A DNA stretch of 31,152 nucleotides, from NCBI GenBank assembly GCA_035527095.1, contig DATLBC010000008.1:1-31152 (forward strand). Reading direction: 5' to 3'. Each line of letters starts with the position of its first letter. Position 1 is the first letter of the stretch. Source of the stretch: Sva-07 sp035527095. GTDB lineage: Bacteria > Actinomycetota > Acidimicrobiia > Acidimicrobiales > Ilumatobacteraceae. This document shows, one piece after another, positions 14,372 through 21,815 of this stretch. The position numbers and the translations under genes were made by a program. Under the pieces are notes generated by a model. The model was not told the DNA's origin, ran no database searches, and was given only the letters and a program-made list of their open reading frames with translations.

Positions 14372-15717
14372 GCGGAGAACGCCTTGCGCGTGACGGCAAG
14401 CGCGTCGGGCCGCGAAAACACGACGACGTTGTCGCCGGCGTGCAGCAGGGTGTGCCCCCGCACGATCTCGGCGGTTCCGTCCTGGCGGGTGACCGCACCG
14501 AGTAGCACCGAGTGCCGCAGATGCAGGTCGGCGACGACAGCGCCGTCGGCCGCGCTCCCCACTTCGATCTCGAACTCGTTGACCTCGACGTCGCTCTCGA
14601 GGAAGGTCGCCACCGACGCGGTACCGCCGCGAATGTGGCGCAGCACGGCGTTGGCCGACGCCGTGCGCGGACTGAGCGCGGCGTCGATCCCGAACTGCCG
14701 AACCAGCGGGAGCAACGACAGGCGGTGCAGCACGGCGACCGTGAACGCATCGCCCTCGGCGGCGGCGTAAGCGCACGCCAACACGTTCGAGGCGTCGTCG
14801 CCCGTCGCGGCGATCACCAGATCCATGCGAGCGACCGACTCTTCGAGGAGCAGTTCGGTGTCGGCGATGTCGCCCTGCACGATCGTCACGCGCGGCAGGC
14901 GTTGGCTGAGGGCCTTGGCCCGCACCGGATCGTTCTCGACCAGGACGACCGTTGCCCCTTCGCTCTGCAACCGCTCGGCGACGCGGGTGCCGACCGCGCC
15001 CCCGCCGAGCACCATGACGCGACGGGCCTGGCGTGTGGCCGCACCGAGCAGTTCCATGATCTCTCGACGCGCCGCACGCGTCGTGAGCACGCGGACATGA
15101 TCGCCCTCCTGCAAGACCTGGTCGCCGCGTGGGATCACGGTCTCGCCATCGCGCGTCAGCGCTCCGAACAGGAACTTCCAGTTCGGCTCGAACGACTGGC
15201 CGATCTCGGCGAGGTCGTGGCCGATGAAGGCGGACGTCTCGCCGATCACCGCGCCGAGCACGAGCAGCTCGCCATTCGACATCGGGTACACCTCGTCGGC
15301 GCCTGCCACATGAGCGAGCTCCATGATCTCGTCGGCGGTGTCGGCGTCGGGGTCGATGATGACGTCGGCACCCATCGTCGCCAACAGCTTCTGGCCCAGC
15401 GGGCCACGCAGCTCCTCGGTCTGGATGCGCACGACCGTCTGCTCGACTCCGAACTCCTTGGCGAGCAACGAAGCGAGCAGGTTGACCTCGTCGTTCTGGG
15501 TCACACCGGCGAGCAGATCGGCGCGCTCGATGCCTGCAGCCCGCAAGGTGGAGGGCACCGTCGCACTCCCGACCACCACCTGCACGTCGAGCTCCGCGCC
15601 GATCGCCGCGGCGATCACCTCGTTCTGCTCGACGACCACCACGTCGTTGCCCTCCGCCCCCAGCCGTTGGGCGAGATACCAACCGACCTCACCGGCACCG
15701 ACGATCACGACATGCAT
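14368..15717 (-). CDS. trkA: Trk potassium uptake regulatory subunit
   Basis: The 449-residue cytoplasmic protein has two RCK/KTN halves. Each begins with a Rossmann glycine motif: MHVVIVGAGEVGWYLA at the N-terminus and RRVMVLGGGAVGTRVA near residue 235. Acidic residues at strand-2 ends (VVVVEQNE and VVLVENDP) suit NAD(H) or adenine-nucleotide binding. C-terminal TrkA_C-type domains follow each half. It gates TrkH. The start at 15717 gives the canonical family N-terminus and has GGCAGG about nine bases upstream; an ATG six codons earlier (15735) is possible. It lies 45 bp after the polyprenyl synthase gene, so it is probably in the same transcript. Confidence 0.95.
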   Translation of the reverse strand: MHVVIVGAGEVGWYLAQRLGAEGNDVVVVEQNEVIAAAIGAELDVQVVVGSATVPSTLRAAGIERADLLAGVTQNDEVNLLASLLAKEFGVEQTVVRIQTEELRGPLGQKLLATMGADVIIDPDADTADEIMELAHVAGADEVYPMSNGELLVLGAVIGETSAFIGHDLAEIGQSFEPNWKFLFGALTRDGETVIPRGDQVLQEGDHVRVLTTRAARREIMELLGAATRQARRVMVLGGGAVGTRVAERLQSEGATVVLVENDPVRAKALSQRLPRVTIVQGDIADTELLLEESVARMDLVIAATGDDASNVLACAYAAAEGDAFTVAVLHRLSLLPLVRQFGIDAALSPRTASANAVLRHIRGGTASVATFLESDVEVNEFEIEVGSAADGAVVADLHLRHSVLLGAVTRQDGTAEIVRGHTLLHAGDNVVVFSRPDALAVTRKAFSA

Positions 15718-15762
15718 CGCCACAGCCTGCCCCATCGGCTCACCCCAAACGCGAACGTCCGT

Positions 15763-16773
15763 TCAGGCGGTGACGGAGACGGAGTTGAGCAGGGCTCTCG
15801 GCGCTGCACGCAGTGCAGCGGTCGCCTCGGAATCCGGGAAGTCGCTGCAACAATTCTCGGCGCGCTCGACGTAGTCGCGGGCGGTGTCGACGGCCGACGC
15901 GAGGCCATCGTTCGATCGAACGATCGACAACGCCTTGTCCTGGCCCGCCGCGTCGAGCGGCGAACCGAGCAGATCCGCGAGCTCCGACGACGCCGACGTA
16001 CCCAGCGCGAGCGTCCGCAGCACCGGGAGCGTGTAGACACCCTCGACCATGTCGTGACCGGCCGGCTTGCCGAGCTGAGCATCGGTGGCGGTGATGTCCA
16101 AGATGTCGTCGACGATCTGGAACACGGTGCCGTAGGCGTTGCCGTACTCAGTGAGCGCGTCGATCACCGGGCGGTCGTGACCGGCAACGATGCCGCCGAT
16201 CCGCGCCGCAGTCCCATAGAGCGACGCTGTCTTGCCATGGATCGAGGTGAGGTAGCTGGCTTCGGTACGCGACAGGTCATAGGTGTGGCGGAGCTCTTCG
16301 ATCTGGCCCTCGCAGAGCCAGCCGATCGTCCGTGCGAGCAGACCCGCAACCTCGGTGCCGAGCGATGCAGCGATCTCGGAAGCTCGCGACAACAGGAAGT
16401 CGCCGGCGAGGATGGCCTGCAGGTTGCCCCATTTTGCGTTGACGGTCTCGACGCCGCGTCGCGTGTCGGCCTCGTCCATCACGTCGTCGTGGTACAGCGA
16501 TCCGAGGTGTACGAGTTCGCAGGACACACCACCGCGCACGACGTCGTGAGTTGCCGGAACTCCGAAGATCTGCGCGCCCGCAACCGCCAACACCGGCCGC
16601 AACCGCTTGCCGCCGGCGACGATCAGGTGCGATGCAATCTCGTTGAGATAGGCATCCGGCGTGACCACGGCGTCATTCATGGCACCTTCGATGCGCTCGC
16701 GATCGACGCCCATCGACGCAAGGGTCAGCAGCGGCGACATGCCGTTGGGCGCAAGCACCTCTTCCTGGGACAC
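15763..16773 (-). CDS. polyprenyl diphosphate synthase
   Basis: The 336-residue enzyme condenses isopentenyl units onto allylic diphosphates. The first Asp-rich motif is DDVMD (residues 96-100, in SLYHDDVMDEADTRRG) and the second DDILD (222-226, in VFQIVDDILD); both bind Mg2+-diphosphate. AGGKRLRP before the first motif and GKTASLYGTAARIGG are also family features. The absence of bulky aromatics just before the first DDxxD (ELVHLGSLYH) suits a long-chain product such as the menaquinone tail, but chain length cannot be fixed by eye. The GTG at 16773 is chosen because TAGCCT lies seven bases upstream; the next ATG (16740) lacks a well-spaced ribosome site. Close to GrcC/IspB/HepT proteins. Confidence 0.92.
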   Translation of the reverse strand: MSQEEVLAPNGMSPLLTLASMGVDRERIEGAMNDAVVTPDAYLNEIASHLIVAGGKRLRPVLAVAGAQIFGVPATHDVVRGGVSCELVHLGSLYHDDVMDEADTRRGVETVNAKWGNLQAILAGDFLLSRASEIAASLGTEVAGLLARTIGWLCEGQIEELRHTYDLSRTEASYLTSIHGKTASLYGTAARIGGIVAGHDRPVIDALTEYGNAYGTVFQIVDDILDITATDAQLGKPAGHDMVEGVYTLPVLRTLALGTSASSELADLLGSPLDAAGQDKALSIVRSNDGLASAVDTARDYVERAENCCSDFPDSEATAALRAAPRALLNSVSVTA

Positions 16774-16780
16774 GCCGGAC

Positions 16781-16786
16781 AGGCTA
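16781..16786 (-). promoter_or_regulatory. -10 box TAGCCT, probable leaderless start
   Basis: On the minus strand TAGCCT is followed by seven bases and the GTG at 16773 of the polyprenyl synthase gene. No ribosome-binding site is present, which fits a leaderless transcript. Confidence 0.55.
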
Positions 16787-16875
16787 GGCGCGCCCGGCGG
16801 AGGACGCACGAACGAGCATCCAGCGGCACACCACCCCATCTGAACCCCCAGGTCGCCCTGGTCCCGACTCGCCCC

Positions 16876-16881
16876 TATCCT
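16876..16881 (+). promoter_or_regulatory. -10 box TATCCT, probable leaderless start
   Basis: TATCCT is followed by seven bases (GAGGTCC) and the ATG of map at 16889. GAGG resembles a ribosome site, but a start point at the usual distance from this box would lie at the ATG and exclude it from the transcript. Confidence 0.55.
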
Positions 16882-16888
16882 GAGGTCC

Positions 16889-17872
16889 ATGTCTGTGACG
16901 GCAACAGCGCCCGCCATCTTGCCGAAGGCGAACGAATCGTGTTGGTGCGGCAGCGGCCGCAAGTACAAGCGATGCCACAAGAAGTCCGAGGGACGAGTGC
17001 TGCCCGGGCTCATCACGCCGATTCGCAGCGTTCCCGACACGATCGCCCGACCGCCCTACGCCGACACCGGTGACGTCGTCGCGTGGGACGAACCACGCAT
17101 CAAGACCTCCGACACGATCGAAGCGATGCGCCATGCCGGCAAGGTTGCCGCCGAGGTGCTGCGGCTCGCCGGCGAGATGGTGGCTCCGGGCGTCACCACC
17201 GAAGAGATCGACGTCTACGTGCACGACCTGTTCGTCGAACGGGGTGCCTACCCGTCCACGATCAACTACCACGGCTACCCGAAGGCGTGCTGCACGTCGG
17301 TGAACGAAGTCATCTGCCACGGCATCCCCGATTCGAGGCCGTTGCAGGACGGCGAGATCTGCAACATCGACGTCACCGGCTACATCGGTGGCGTGCACGG
17401 CGACACCAACGCCACCTTCTTCGTGGGCGATGTCGACCCCGAGAGTCGACAGCTCGTCCAGGTCACCGAGGAGTGCACCTGGCACGGCATCGAGGCAGTG
17501 AAGCCAGGCCGCCCGCTGAGCGACATCGGCAGGGCGATCGAGGACCACGCCAAGAAGTACCGCTACGGGGTGGTCCGGGCATTCGTCGGGCACGGCATCG
17601 GCGAGCAGTTCCACACCGACATCCAGGTCCTGCACTACTACGACTCGCGAGCGTCCACCATCATGCGGCCGGGCATGACCTTCACGATCGAGCCGATGAT
17701 CACGCTCGGCACCGTCAACTACAAGGTGTGGGACGACGACTGGACCGCGGTGACCGCCGACGGCCGCCGTACGGCGCAATACGAGCACACCATCCTCGTC
17801 ACCGAGGACGGATGCGACGTGCTCACGGGTGGGCCGGGCGCGGTGAGCCCGACGGCTCCCTGGAATCGCTGA
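16889..17872 (+). CDS. map: type I methionine aminopeptidase with N-terminal SEC-C zinc motif
   Basis: The 327-residue enzyme removes initiator Met from nascent proteins. The N-terminus carries a SEC-C type zinc motif, CWCGSGRKYKRCH (C18, C20, C29, H30), which may help ribosome or protein contact as in other SEC-C MetAPs. The catalytic domain shows the five metal ligands D161 (NIDVTGY), D172 (HGDTNATF), H235 (GHGIG), E268 (TIEPM) and E299 (QYEHT), plus H143. The gene is divergent from the polyprenyl synthase. Its last 50 bp overlap, in antisense, the 3' end of the next gene. Confidence 0.96.
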   Translation: MSVTATAPAILPKANESCWCGSGRKYKRCHKKSEGRVLPGLITPIRSVPDTIARPPYADTGDVVAWDEPRIKTSDTIEAMRHAGKVAAEVLRLAGEMVAPGVTTEEIDVYVHDLFVERGAYPSTINYHGYPKACCTSVNEVICHGIPDSRPLQDGEICNIDVTGYIGGVHGDTNATFFVGDVDPESRQLVQVTEECTWHGIEAVKPGRPLSDIGRAIEDHAKKYRYGVVRAFVGHGIGEQFHTDIQVLHYYDSRASTIMRPGMTFTIEPMITLGTVNYKVWDDDWTAVTADGRRTAQYEHTILVTEDGCDVLTGGPGAVSPTAPWNR

Positions 17873-18914
17873 CCGCGTCCTCGCCATCGATCGACGCATC
17901 GATCGACTTCGGTACGGCGAACAGCCACCACACGGCAACGGCCGCCACGAGCACGCCGCCGACGAGGGCAGCGGCTGTTGCGAATCGGTCGATCCAGAAT
18001 GGGGCATCCGTCGGAATGATCGCGGCGGTCAGGCCGTCACGCTTGACGAATCCCCACACGCCCAACTCGACACCGACGAGCAGCAGCGCAGCGTCGGCGG
18101 CGAAGCGTCGGCCGCGCGTCGCCAACACCAGCCCGACGCCAGCGGAAGCAGCGGCGATGACCGGCAGCGCGATCCAGATCACCCGAGGGCCGGTCTCGCT
18201 CGGCAACGAGGTGTACTGCGCAGCGCCGACGCCGAGTGCGAGCGCGACCAGCGGGACGGTCGCACCGATCGGTGGCACACGCCGGTCACGAAGGAACCAG
18301 ACGCCGATCGCCATGACGACTCCTCCGAGGGCGCCGAGCCACATCGCCAGCGGCGAGGGCTCGGGCTGCCAGGTACTGATCACGGTGGCCTCGACGGTCT
18401 CGCCGTCGACCACGATCGGGATCACGGCTTCGAGGATCTGATCACCCGCCTCGAGCCCAAACGGTCGGGCGCTCTGCATCCAGTGCGCCCGATGGTCGTG
18501 CCACGTCCAGTAGCCGTCGGTGGAGACCTGTTCCCAGTTCGGCTCGGCGTCCGCTCGCGCCGTCGGCGGTACGCCGTCGTTGCCGTACCGATTGGCATTG
18601 AGATACGTGGCTGGCGAGTTCTGGTTCTCGAAGACCACGCCGTCGGGCCGGAACCACAGGTAGTCCTCGCCCTCGTAGCCGACCACGATCGCCTCGACGC
18701 CCGGATCGACTCGCATCTCGAAGAACGAGTCGCCACCGATGATTCCCACCTCGATGGCGGGTGTCTCGGGCTCGACCGAGCTCACCTCCGACTGATAGTC
18801 GGTCGGGCCGGGCGGGTCGGCGAATGCCGGAGTCGCAAGCGCGCCCGCCAGCCCAAGCCCGGCCACGACCCCGACCACGGCGCGCCAAATTCGGCCACCC
18901 GACGAGGTCGTCAT
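17823..18914 (-). CDS. membrane protein with WHDHRxHW motif, copper/cytochrome operon
   Basis: The 363-residue protein begins with a signal-like segment (about residues 10-32, GVVAGLGLAGALATPAFADPP), followed by an outside domain of about 170 residues and five hydrophobic segments to the C-terminus. The outside domain contains SPATYLNANRYGNDGVP and then YWTWHDHRAHWM near residue 140, with three histidines in five turns. Related proteins of unknown function with this motif occur in actinobacteria, often by my recollection near SCO1 or copper genes. Metal binding by the motif is plausible but unproven. ATG at 18914 overlaps the cupredoxin stop as ATGA, and the 3' end overlaps map by 50 bp. It closes the sigma-factor operon. 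Confidence 0.85.
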   Translation of the reverse strand: MTTSSGGRIWRAVVGVVAGLGLAGALATPAFADPPGPTDYQSEVSSVEPETPAIEVGIIGGDSFFEMRVDPGVEAIVVGYEGEDYLWFRPDGVVFENQNSPATYLNANRYGNDGVPPTARADAEPNWEQVSTDGYWTWHDHRAHWMQSARPFGLEAGDQILEAVIPIVVDGETVEATVISTWQPEPSPLAMWLGALGGVVMAIGVWFLRDRRVPPIGATVPLVALALGVGAAQYTSLPSETGPRVIWIALPVIAAASAGVGLVLATRGRRFAADAALLLVGVELGVWGFVKRDGLTAAIIPTDAPFWIDRFATAAALVGGVLVAAVAVWWLFAVPKSIDASIDGEDAVSDSREPSGSPRPAHP

Positions 18915-19309
18915 GCGTTCACGATCAACACGAGCTCGCCGCTGGGGTGCACCGTGCAGACACCCTCGAACTCACCTGGCGTGGAGAACCGCTGCGTCAG
19001 CGTCTCGTTGGCTCCGACGAAGAACGGCCCGACCGTGTGTCCGCGATCGTCCTGGTTCTCGATGCGAATCGTGTCGCCGACGTCGACCTGCAGCTCAGCG
19101 GGCAGGATCTCGAGCGGTGTCCCGGCATCGAGCGCCTCGCCGGCGCCGACCGGAATCACGTACTCGAACGTCGCGGCCTCGCTGCCGCTCACCGCCTCGG
19201 TCGAAGGCTGGGAGGTGTCGTCGCCGCAGCCGACGATGACGCCGCCCAGCAACAGCACCCCTGCCAGCGGGCGAACCCACGCGCGCCGGCGCGCCACCAC
19301 GCTGCTCAC
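18911..19309 (-). CDS. cupredoxin-like lipoprotein
   Basis: The 132-residue protein has a lipoprotein signal ending GGVIVGC (C28) and a C-terminal cupredoxin-like domain. Likely copper ligands are H91 in DRGHTVGPF, C118 in FEGVCTVHPSG and H121. The usual axial Met a few residues after the last His is not evident (SGELVLIV), so the site may have another axial ligand or bind copper differently. It should be anchored to the outer face of the membrane. The GTG at 19309 overlaps the SCO1 stop as GTGA; readings further upstream fall within SCO1. Neighbouring SCO1 and cytochrome c genes support a copper or electron-transfer role. Confidence 0.85.
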   Translation of the reverse strand: MSSVVARRRAWVRPLAGVLLLGGVIVGCGDDTSQPSTEAVSGSEAATFEYVIPVGAGEALDAGTPLEILPAELQVDVGDTIRIENQDDRGHTVGPFFVGANETLTQRFSTPGEFEGVCTVHPSGELVLIVNA

Positions 19310-19992
19310 GACATGTCCTGTGCTGCGAAGAGTTGTTCGACATCGGCTGCCATCTCGGTCGACGAGGTCCCGAAGGGCCACGTGACGACGAGTCGACCCT
19401 GATCGTCGACGAGGTAGAGGAATCCGCTGTGTGCCACCTCGACGTCACCCTCGTCGTTCGTGGTGACGTCGTAGCTCACACCGAATGGTTCGGCCGCAGC
19501 GGCGAGCACCTCGGCGTCGGTGGTACCCGCGGCATCGGCATCGGCGACGAAGCTCTGCACGTAGCCCGGCAGGATGTCGTTGTCGCGGTCGGGGTCGACG
19601 GTGACCATCACGGTGCTGACCTGCGCGGCCATGTCCTCGGGCAGGCGCCGCAGCGTCACCGCCCAATCCGCCATCGTCGTCGGGCAGACGTCCGGACAAT
19701 TGGTGTAACCGAAGTAGACCGCCTGGAAGCCGTCCGGCTCGCCACGGAACACGACGTCGGTGCCGGGACTGGTGAGCGAGGGCACAGTCGCGGCATCGAC
19801 CACCGGAGCAGGCTCACGCACGATGCCGGCGAGTTCGCGATCGGCGTCGGTCGCGGCGATCGGGGTCGTGGCCGGGTCGGCCGAACCGTCATCGCTGCCA
19901 CAGCCGACCAACAGCAGTGCGCCGGCCGCTGCGAACATCACCGCCGGCATCATGCGACGAGTGAGGCACCGCCGCGCCTGTCGCTCACCCAT
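19306..19992 (-). CDS. SCO1/SenC-family copper chaperone lipoprotein
   Basis: The 228-residue protein has the SCO signature NCPDVCPTT (C99, C103) and a matching histidine H188 in VEVAHSGFLYLVD, the three copper ligands of the family. A lipoprotein signal ends ALLLVGC (C31). SCO proteins deliver copper to, or reduce cysteines of, the CuA site of cytochrome oxidase; a redox-signalling role is known in some bacteria. The ATG at 19992 is chosen because it overlaps the upstream cytochrome c stop by 8 bp and leads directly into the basic signal-peptide N-terminus. No cytochrome oxidase genes are in the window. Confidence 0.94.
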   Translation of the reverse strand: MGERQARRCLTRRMMPAVMFAAAGALLLVGCGSDDGSADPATTPIAATDADRELAGIVREPAPVVDAATVPSLTSPGTDVVFRGEPDGFQAVYFGYTNCPDVCPTTMADWAVTLRRLPEDMAAQVSTVMVTVDPDRDNDILPGYVQSFVADADAAGTTDAEVLAAAAEPFGVSYDVTTNDEGDVEVAHSGFLYLVDDQGRLVVTWPFGTSSTEMAADVEQLFAAQDMS

Positions 19993-20440
19993 CAGCAAGG
20001 CTCTCGATGTAGGCAACGATGTCGACGATCTCCGCATCGGACAGGTTGTTCGCCGGCATCTTCAGCGTGTAGTCGGCAACGAGCTCGGCCGACGGATCGG
20101 CGATGGCTCGGACGAGATAGTCGGTGTCGGCCACGACGACGCTCCCATCGACCAATTCGACCTCGGATCCGGCGAGGCCGATCCAGCCCGGGCCAGCACC
20201 GCCATCGAAGTCCGGACCATGACACCCCGCGCACCCCTTGCTGCGCGCGAGGACTTCGCCGTTGGCCACGTCGCCGGCACCCGGAGCGCCCGACGCGCTG
20301 GTTGCCGCCGCCGCGCCGGAATCTGCCGAGCCACCGTCGTCGCTGCACGACACCGCGGCGAACGCGAGCAACATGGTGACGCCCGACCCGACGGCGACGC
20401 GAGCGAGCCTCGAACGATAGGTCCCTCGCCAATCACCCAC
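19985..20440 (-). CDS. small cytochrome c lipoprotein
   Basis: The 151-residue protein has a signal ending LAFAAVSC (C32) typical of a lipoprotein, a Ser/Ala/Gly-rich linker, and a class I cytochrome c domain with CAGCH (C70, C73, H74) and likely axial Met M128 in LKMPANNLSD. It probably shuttles electrons at the outer membrane face. The GTG at 20440 is supported by AGGAG seven bases upstream. It is 69 bp after the sigma-factor gene and overlaps SCO1 by 8 bp, so the four downstream genes look like one transcript with the sigma gene. Confidence 0.92.
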   Translation of the reverse strand: MGDWRGTYRSRLARVAVGSGVTMLLAFAAVSCSDDGGSADSGAAAATSASGAPGAGDVANGEVLARSKGCAGCHGPDFDGGAGPGWIGLAGSEVELVDGSVVVADTDYLVRAIADPSAELVADYTLKMPANNLSDAEIVDIVAYIESLADG

Positions 20441-20509
20441 GTTGCGTCTCCTCTTCCACTTCCAGATGTGTCCGCTGCGCCCGACCGGTCGTCGACGTCA
20501 TCGTCATCG

Positions 20510-21073
20510 TCATCGTGCGATCACGTCGTCGACGTCGTCTCCAGGTTCGCGGATCATCGTCACCAGGTCGCCGCGAGCTCGTGCGACGCGCGAGCGAACC
20601 GTCCCGATGGGGCAGTCGAGCACGTCGGCTGCCTCGTCGTACTGCAGACCCAGCACCTGGGTCAGCACGAACGCGCTGCGGCGATCGGGGTCGAGGTGCG
20701 CCAAGACGTCGTCGAGGTCGACCCGGCCGGACATGTCCGGGGCGGCCGGCACCCCGCCGATCGATCCGGCGGTGGTGTTGTCGAGCACTGCTCGGGCAGT
20801 CCGGCGCCGCCGACCGGCGCGACGGGTGTGGTCGACGCACGTCCGGCGGGCGATCGTGAGCAGCCAGCCGCGGGCAGACCCATCGGCACGGAACCGGTGG
20901 ATCGAGCCGATCGCCCGCTCGTAGGTCTCCTGCGCGAGGTCGTCGGCGTACTCGACGTCGCCCAGATACCGGCACAGCTTCCAGACGTCGGCTTGTGTCT
21001 CGGCCACGAACCGCTCGAGCGCGACCCGATCACCGTCGCGCGCTGCGATGAGTAGTCGGGTCAGGTGGTCCAC
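20510..21073 (-). CDS. ECF-type RNA polymerase sigma factor
   Basis: The 187-residue protein has the two regions of an ECF sigma factor. Region 2 shows EYADDLAQETYERA (about residues 41-54) and RGWLLTIARRTCVDHTRR. Region 4 shows LDPDRRSAFVLTQVLGLQYDEAADVL then PIGTVRSRVARARGDL, the HTH that reads the -35 element. The GTG at 21073 gives a normal family length, but no ribosome-binding site or TANNNT box precedes it, so the start is uncertain. The C-terminal tail is acidic. It is transcribed divergently from a zinc-finger anti-sigma gene and leads into cytochrome c, SCO1 and cupredoxin genes, which I infer to be part of its regulon. Confidence 0.93.
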   Translation of the reverse strand: MDHLTRLLIAARDGDRVALERFVAETQADVWKLCRYLGDVEYADDLAQETYERAIGSIHRFRADGSARGWLLTIARRTCVDHTRRAGRRRRTARAVLDNTTAGSIGGVPAAPDMSGRVDLDDVLAHLDPDRRSAFVLTQVLGLQYDEAADVLDCPIGTVRSRVARARGDLVTMIREPGDDVDDVIAR

Positions 21074-21110
21074 GGTGAGAGTTTCGCAGCGATTCGGTTG
21101 CTCCCCGATG

Positions 21111-21122
21111 TGACCAAGGTCA
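21111..21122. promoter_or_regulatory. inverted repeat TGACC-N2-GGTCA between sigma and anti-sigma genes
   Basis: TGACCAAGGTCA is a perfect 5-bp inverted repeat with a 2-bp centre, about 40 bp upstream of the sigma-factor start and 58 bp before the anti-sigma start. Position and symmetry suit an operator for a dimeric regulator. No matching second site was noticed in the window. Confidence 0.35.
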
Positions 21123-21142
21123 GTTTCTTTTCGGAGAACGCC

Positions 21143-21179
21143 GGGAACCAATCTCCCTCGGTCGACGACTGACTGCACC
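21143..21179 (+). promoter_or_regulatory. possible ECF-sigma promoter of the anti-sigma gene
   Basis: GGGAACC at 21143-21149 resembles the GGAAC -35 element used by many ECF sigma factors, and GGAACC starts 36 bases before the ATG at 21180. A leaderless start at that ATG would place -35 correctly. The -10 part (near GACGACTGAC) is weak. It would let the sigma factor control its own antagonist. Confidence 0.3.
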
Positions 21180-21815
21180 ATGGAGTCCATCGATTGCGAG
21201 TCCACCCGCGAGGCCTTGTCTGCCCGTGCCGACGGGGAGGCCACGAGCGACGACCTCGCGGCCACGGAGGCGCATCTCATTCACTGCTCCTCCTGTCGGC
21301 AGTACGCGGCCGACGTGGAACGCATCGATCGCATGATCCGGATTCGTCCGGCCGAACCGGTCCCCAGCCTCGTCGCCTCCGTCACCGCCCGCGCCCGACC
21401 GGCTCGCCTCGGTCGAGGTGGTTGGCTGCGCCCGGCGCTCGCCTGGGTGGCTGTGGTGATGCTCGTTCAGAGCCTGCCCGCACTGCTGTTCGGCGAGGCA
21501 TCGGGGACCAGTCCTCACCTTGCACGCCATCTCGGTGCGTTCGGTGCAGCGCTGGCTATCGGCTTCGCCTACGCAGCCTGGAAGCCGCATCGGGCGTTCG
21601 GTTTGCTGCCGTTCACCGCTGCACTCGTGGCGACGACCACGGTGAGCATCGTCGCCGACATCGTGACCGGATCGCGAACACCGTTCGCAGAACTGATCCA
21701 CGTGACCGAACTCGCAGGTCTCGCCCTGCTGTGGATGGTCGCGGGTTCGCCCGGATGGCGGCACGGTCGCCACTCACGCCGAGGACGGCTGCCGCAACTC
21801 GATCCGCTGCAGTGA
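21180..21815 (+). CDS. zinc-finger anti-sigma factor, membrane protein
   Basis: The 211-residue protein begins with a short cytosolic domain holding the HxxxCxxC zinc motif of anti-sigma factors: H32, C36, C39 in AHLIHCSSC, with further Cys at residue 6. Four hydrophobic segments follow (about 83-103, 112-130, 139-160, 165-185). Membrane-bound anti-sigma factors of this kind hold an ECF sigma factor until a signal releases it; the Cys-rich site often senses redox. The gene is divergent from the sigma gene instead of following it, an unusual arrangement. Its last 42 bp overlap the methyltransferase gene in antisense. Confidence 0.87.
   Translation: MESIDCESTREALSARADGEATSDDLAATEAHLIHCSSCRQYAADVERIDRMIRIRPAEPVPSLVASVTARARPARLGRGGWLRPALAWVAVVMLVQSLPALLFGEASGTSPHLARHLGAFGAALAIGFAYAAWKPHRAFGLLPFTAALVATTTVSIVADIVTGSRTPFAELIHVTELAGLALLWMVAGSPGWRHGRHSRRGRLPQLDPLQ

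Noticed and set aside
12827..15682. A single 951-codon minus-strand frame that would give TrkH an extra 437 N-terminal residues
   Set aside because: The added part is Arg-rich out-of-frame translation of trkA. The GTG at 14371, overlapping the trkA stop, gives a normal TrkH length.
14512..17073. An 853-codon plus-strand frame opposite trkA and the polyprenyl synthase
   Set aside because: It has Arg/His/Asp-rich low-complexity composition and no motif, and it lies antisense to two clearly coding genes; a usual by-product of high GC.
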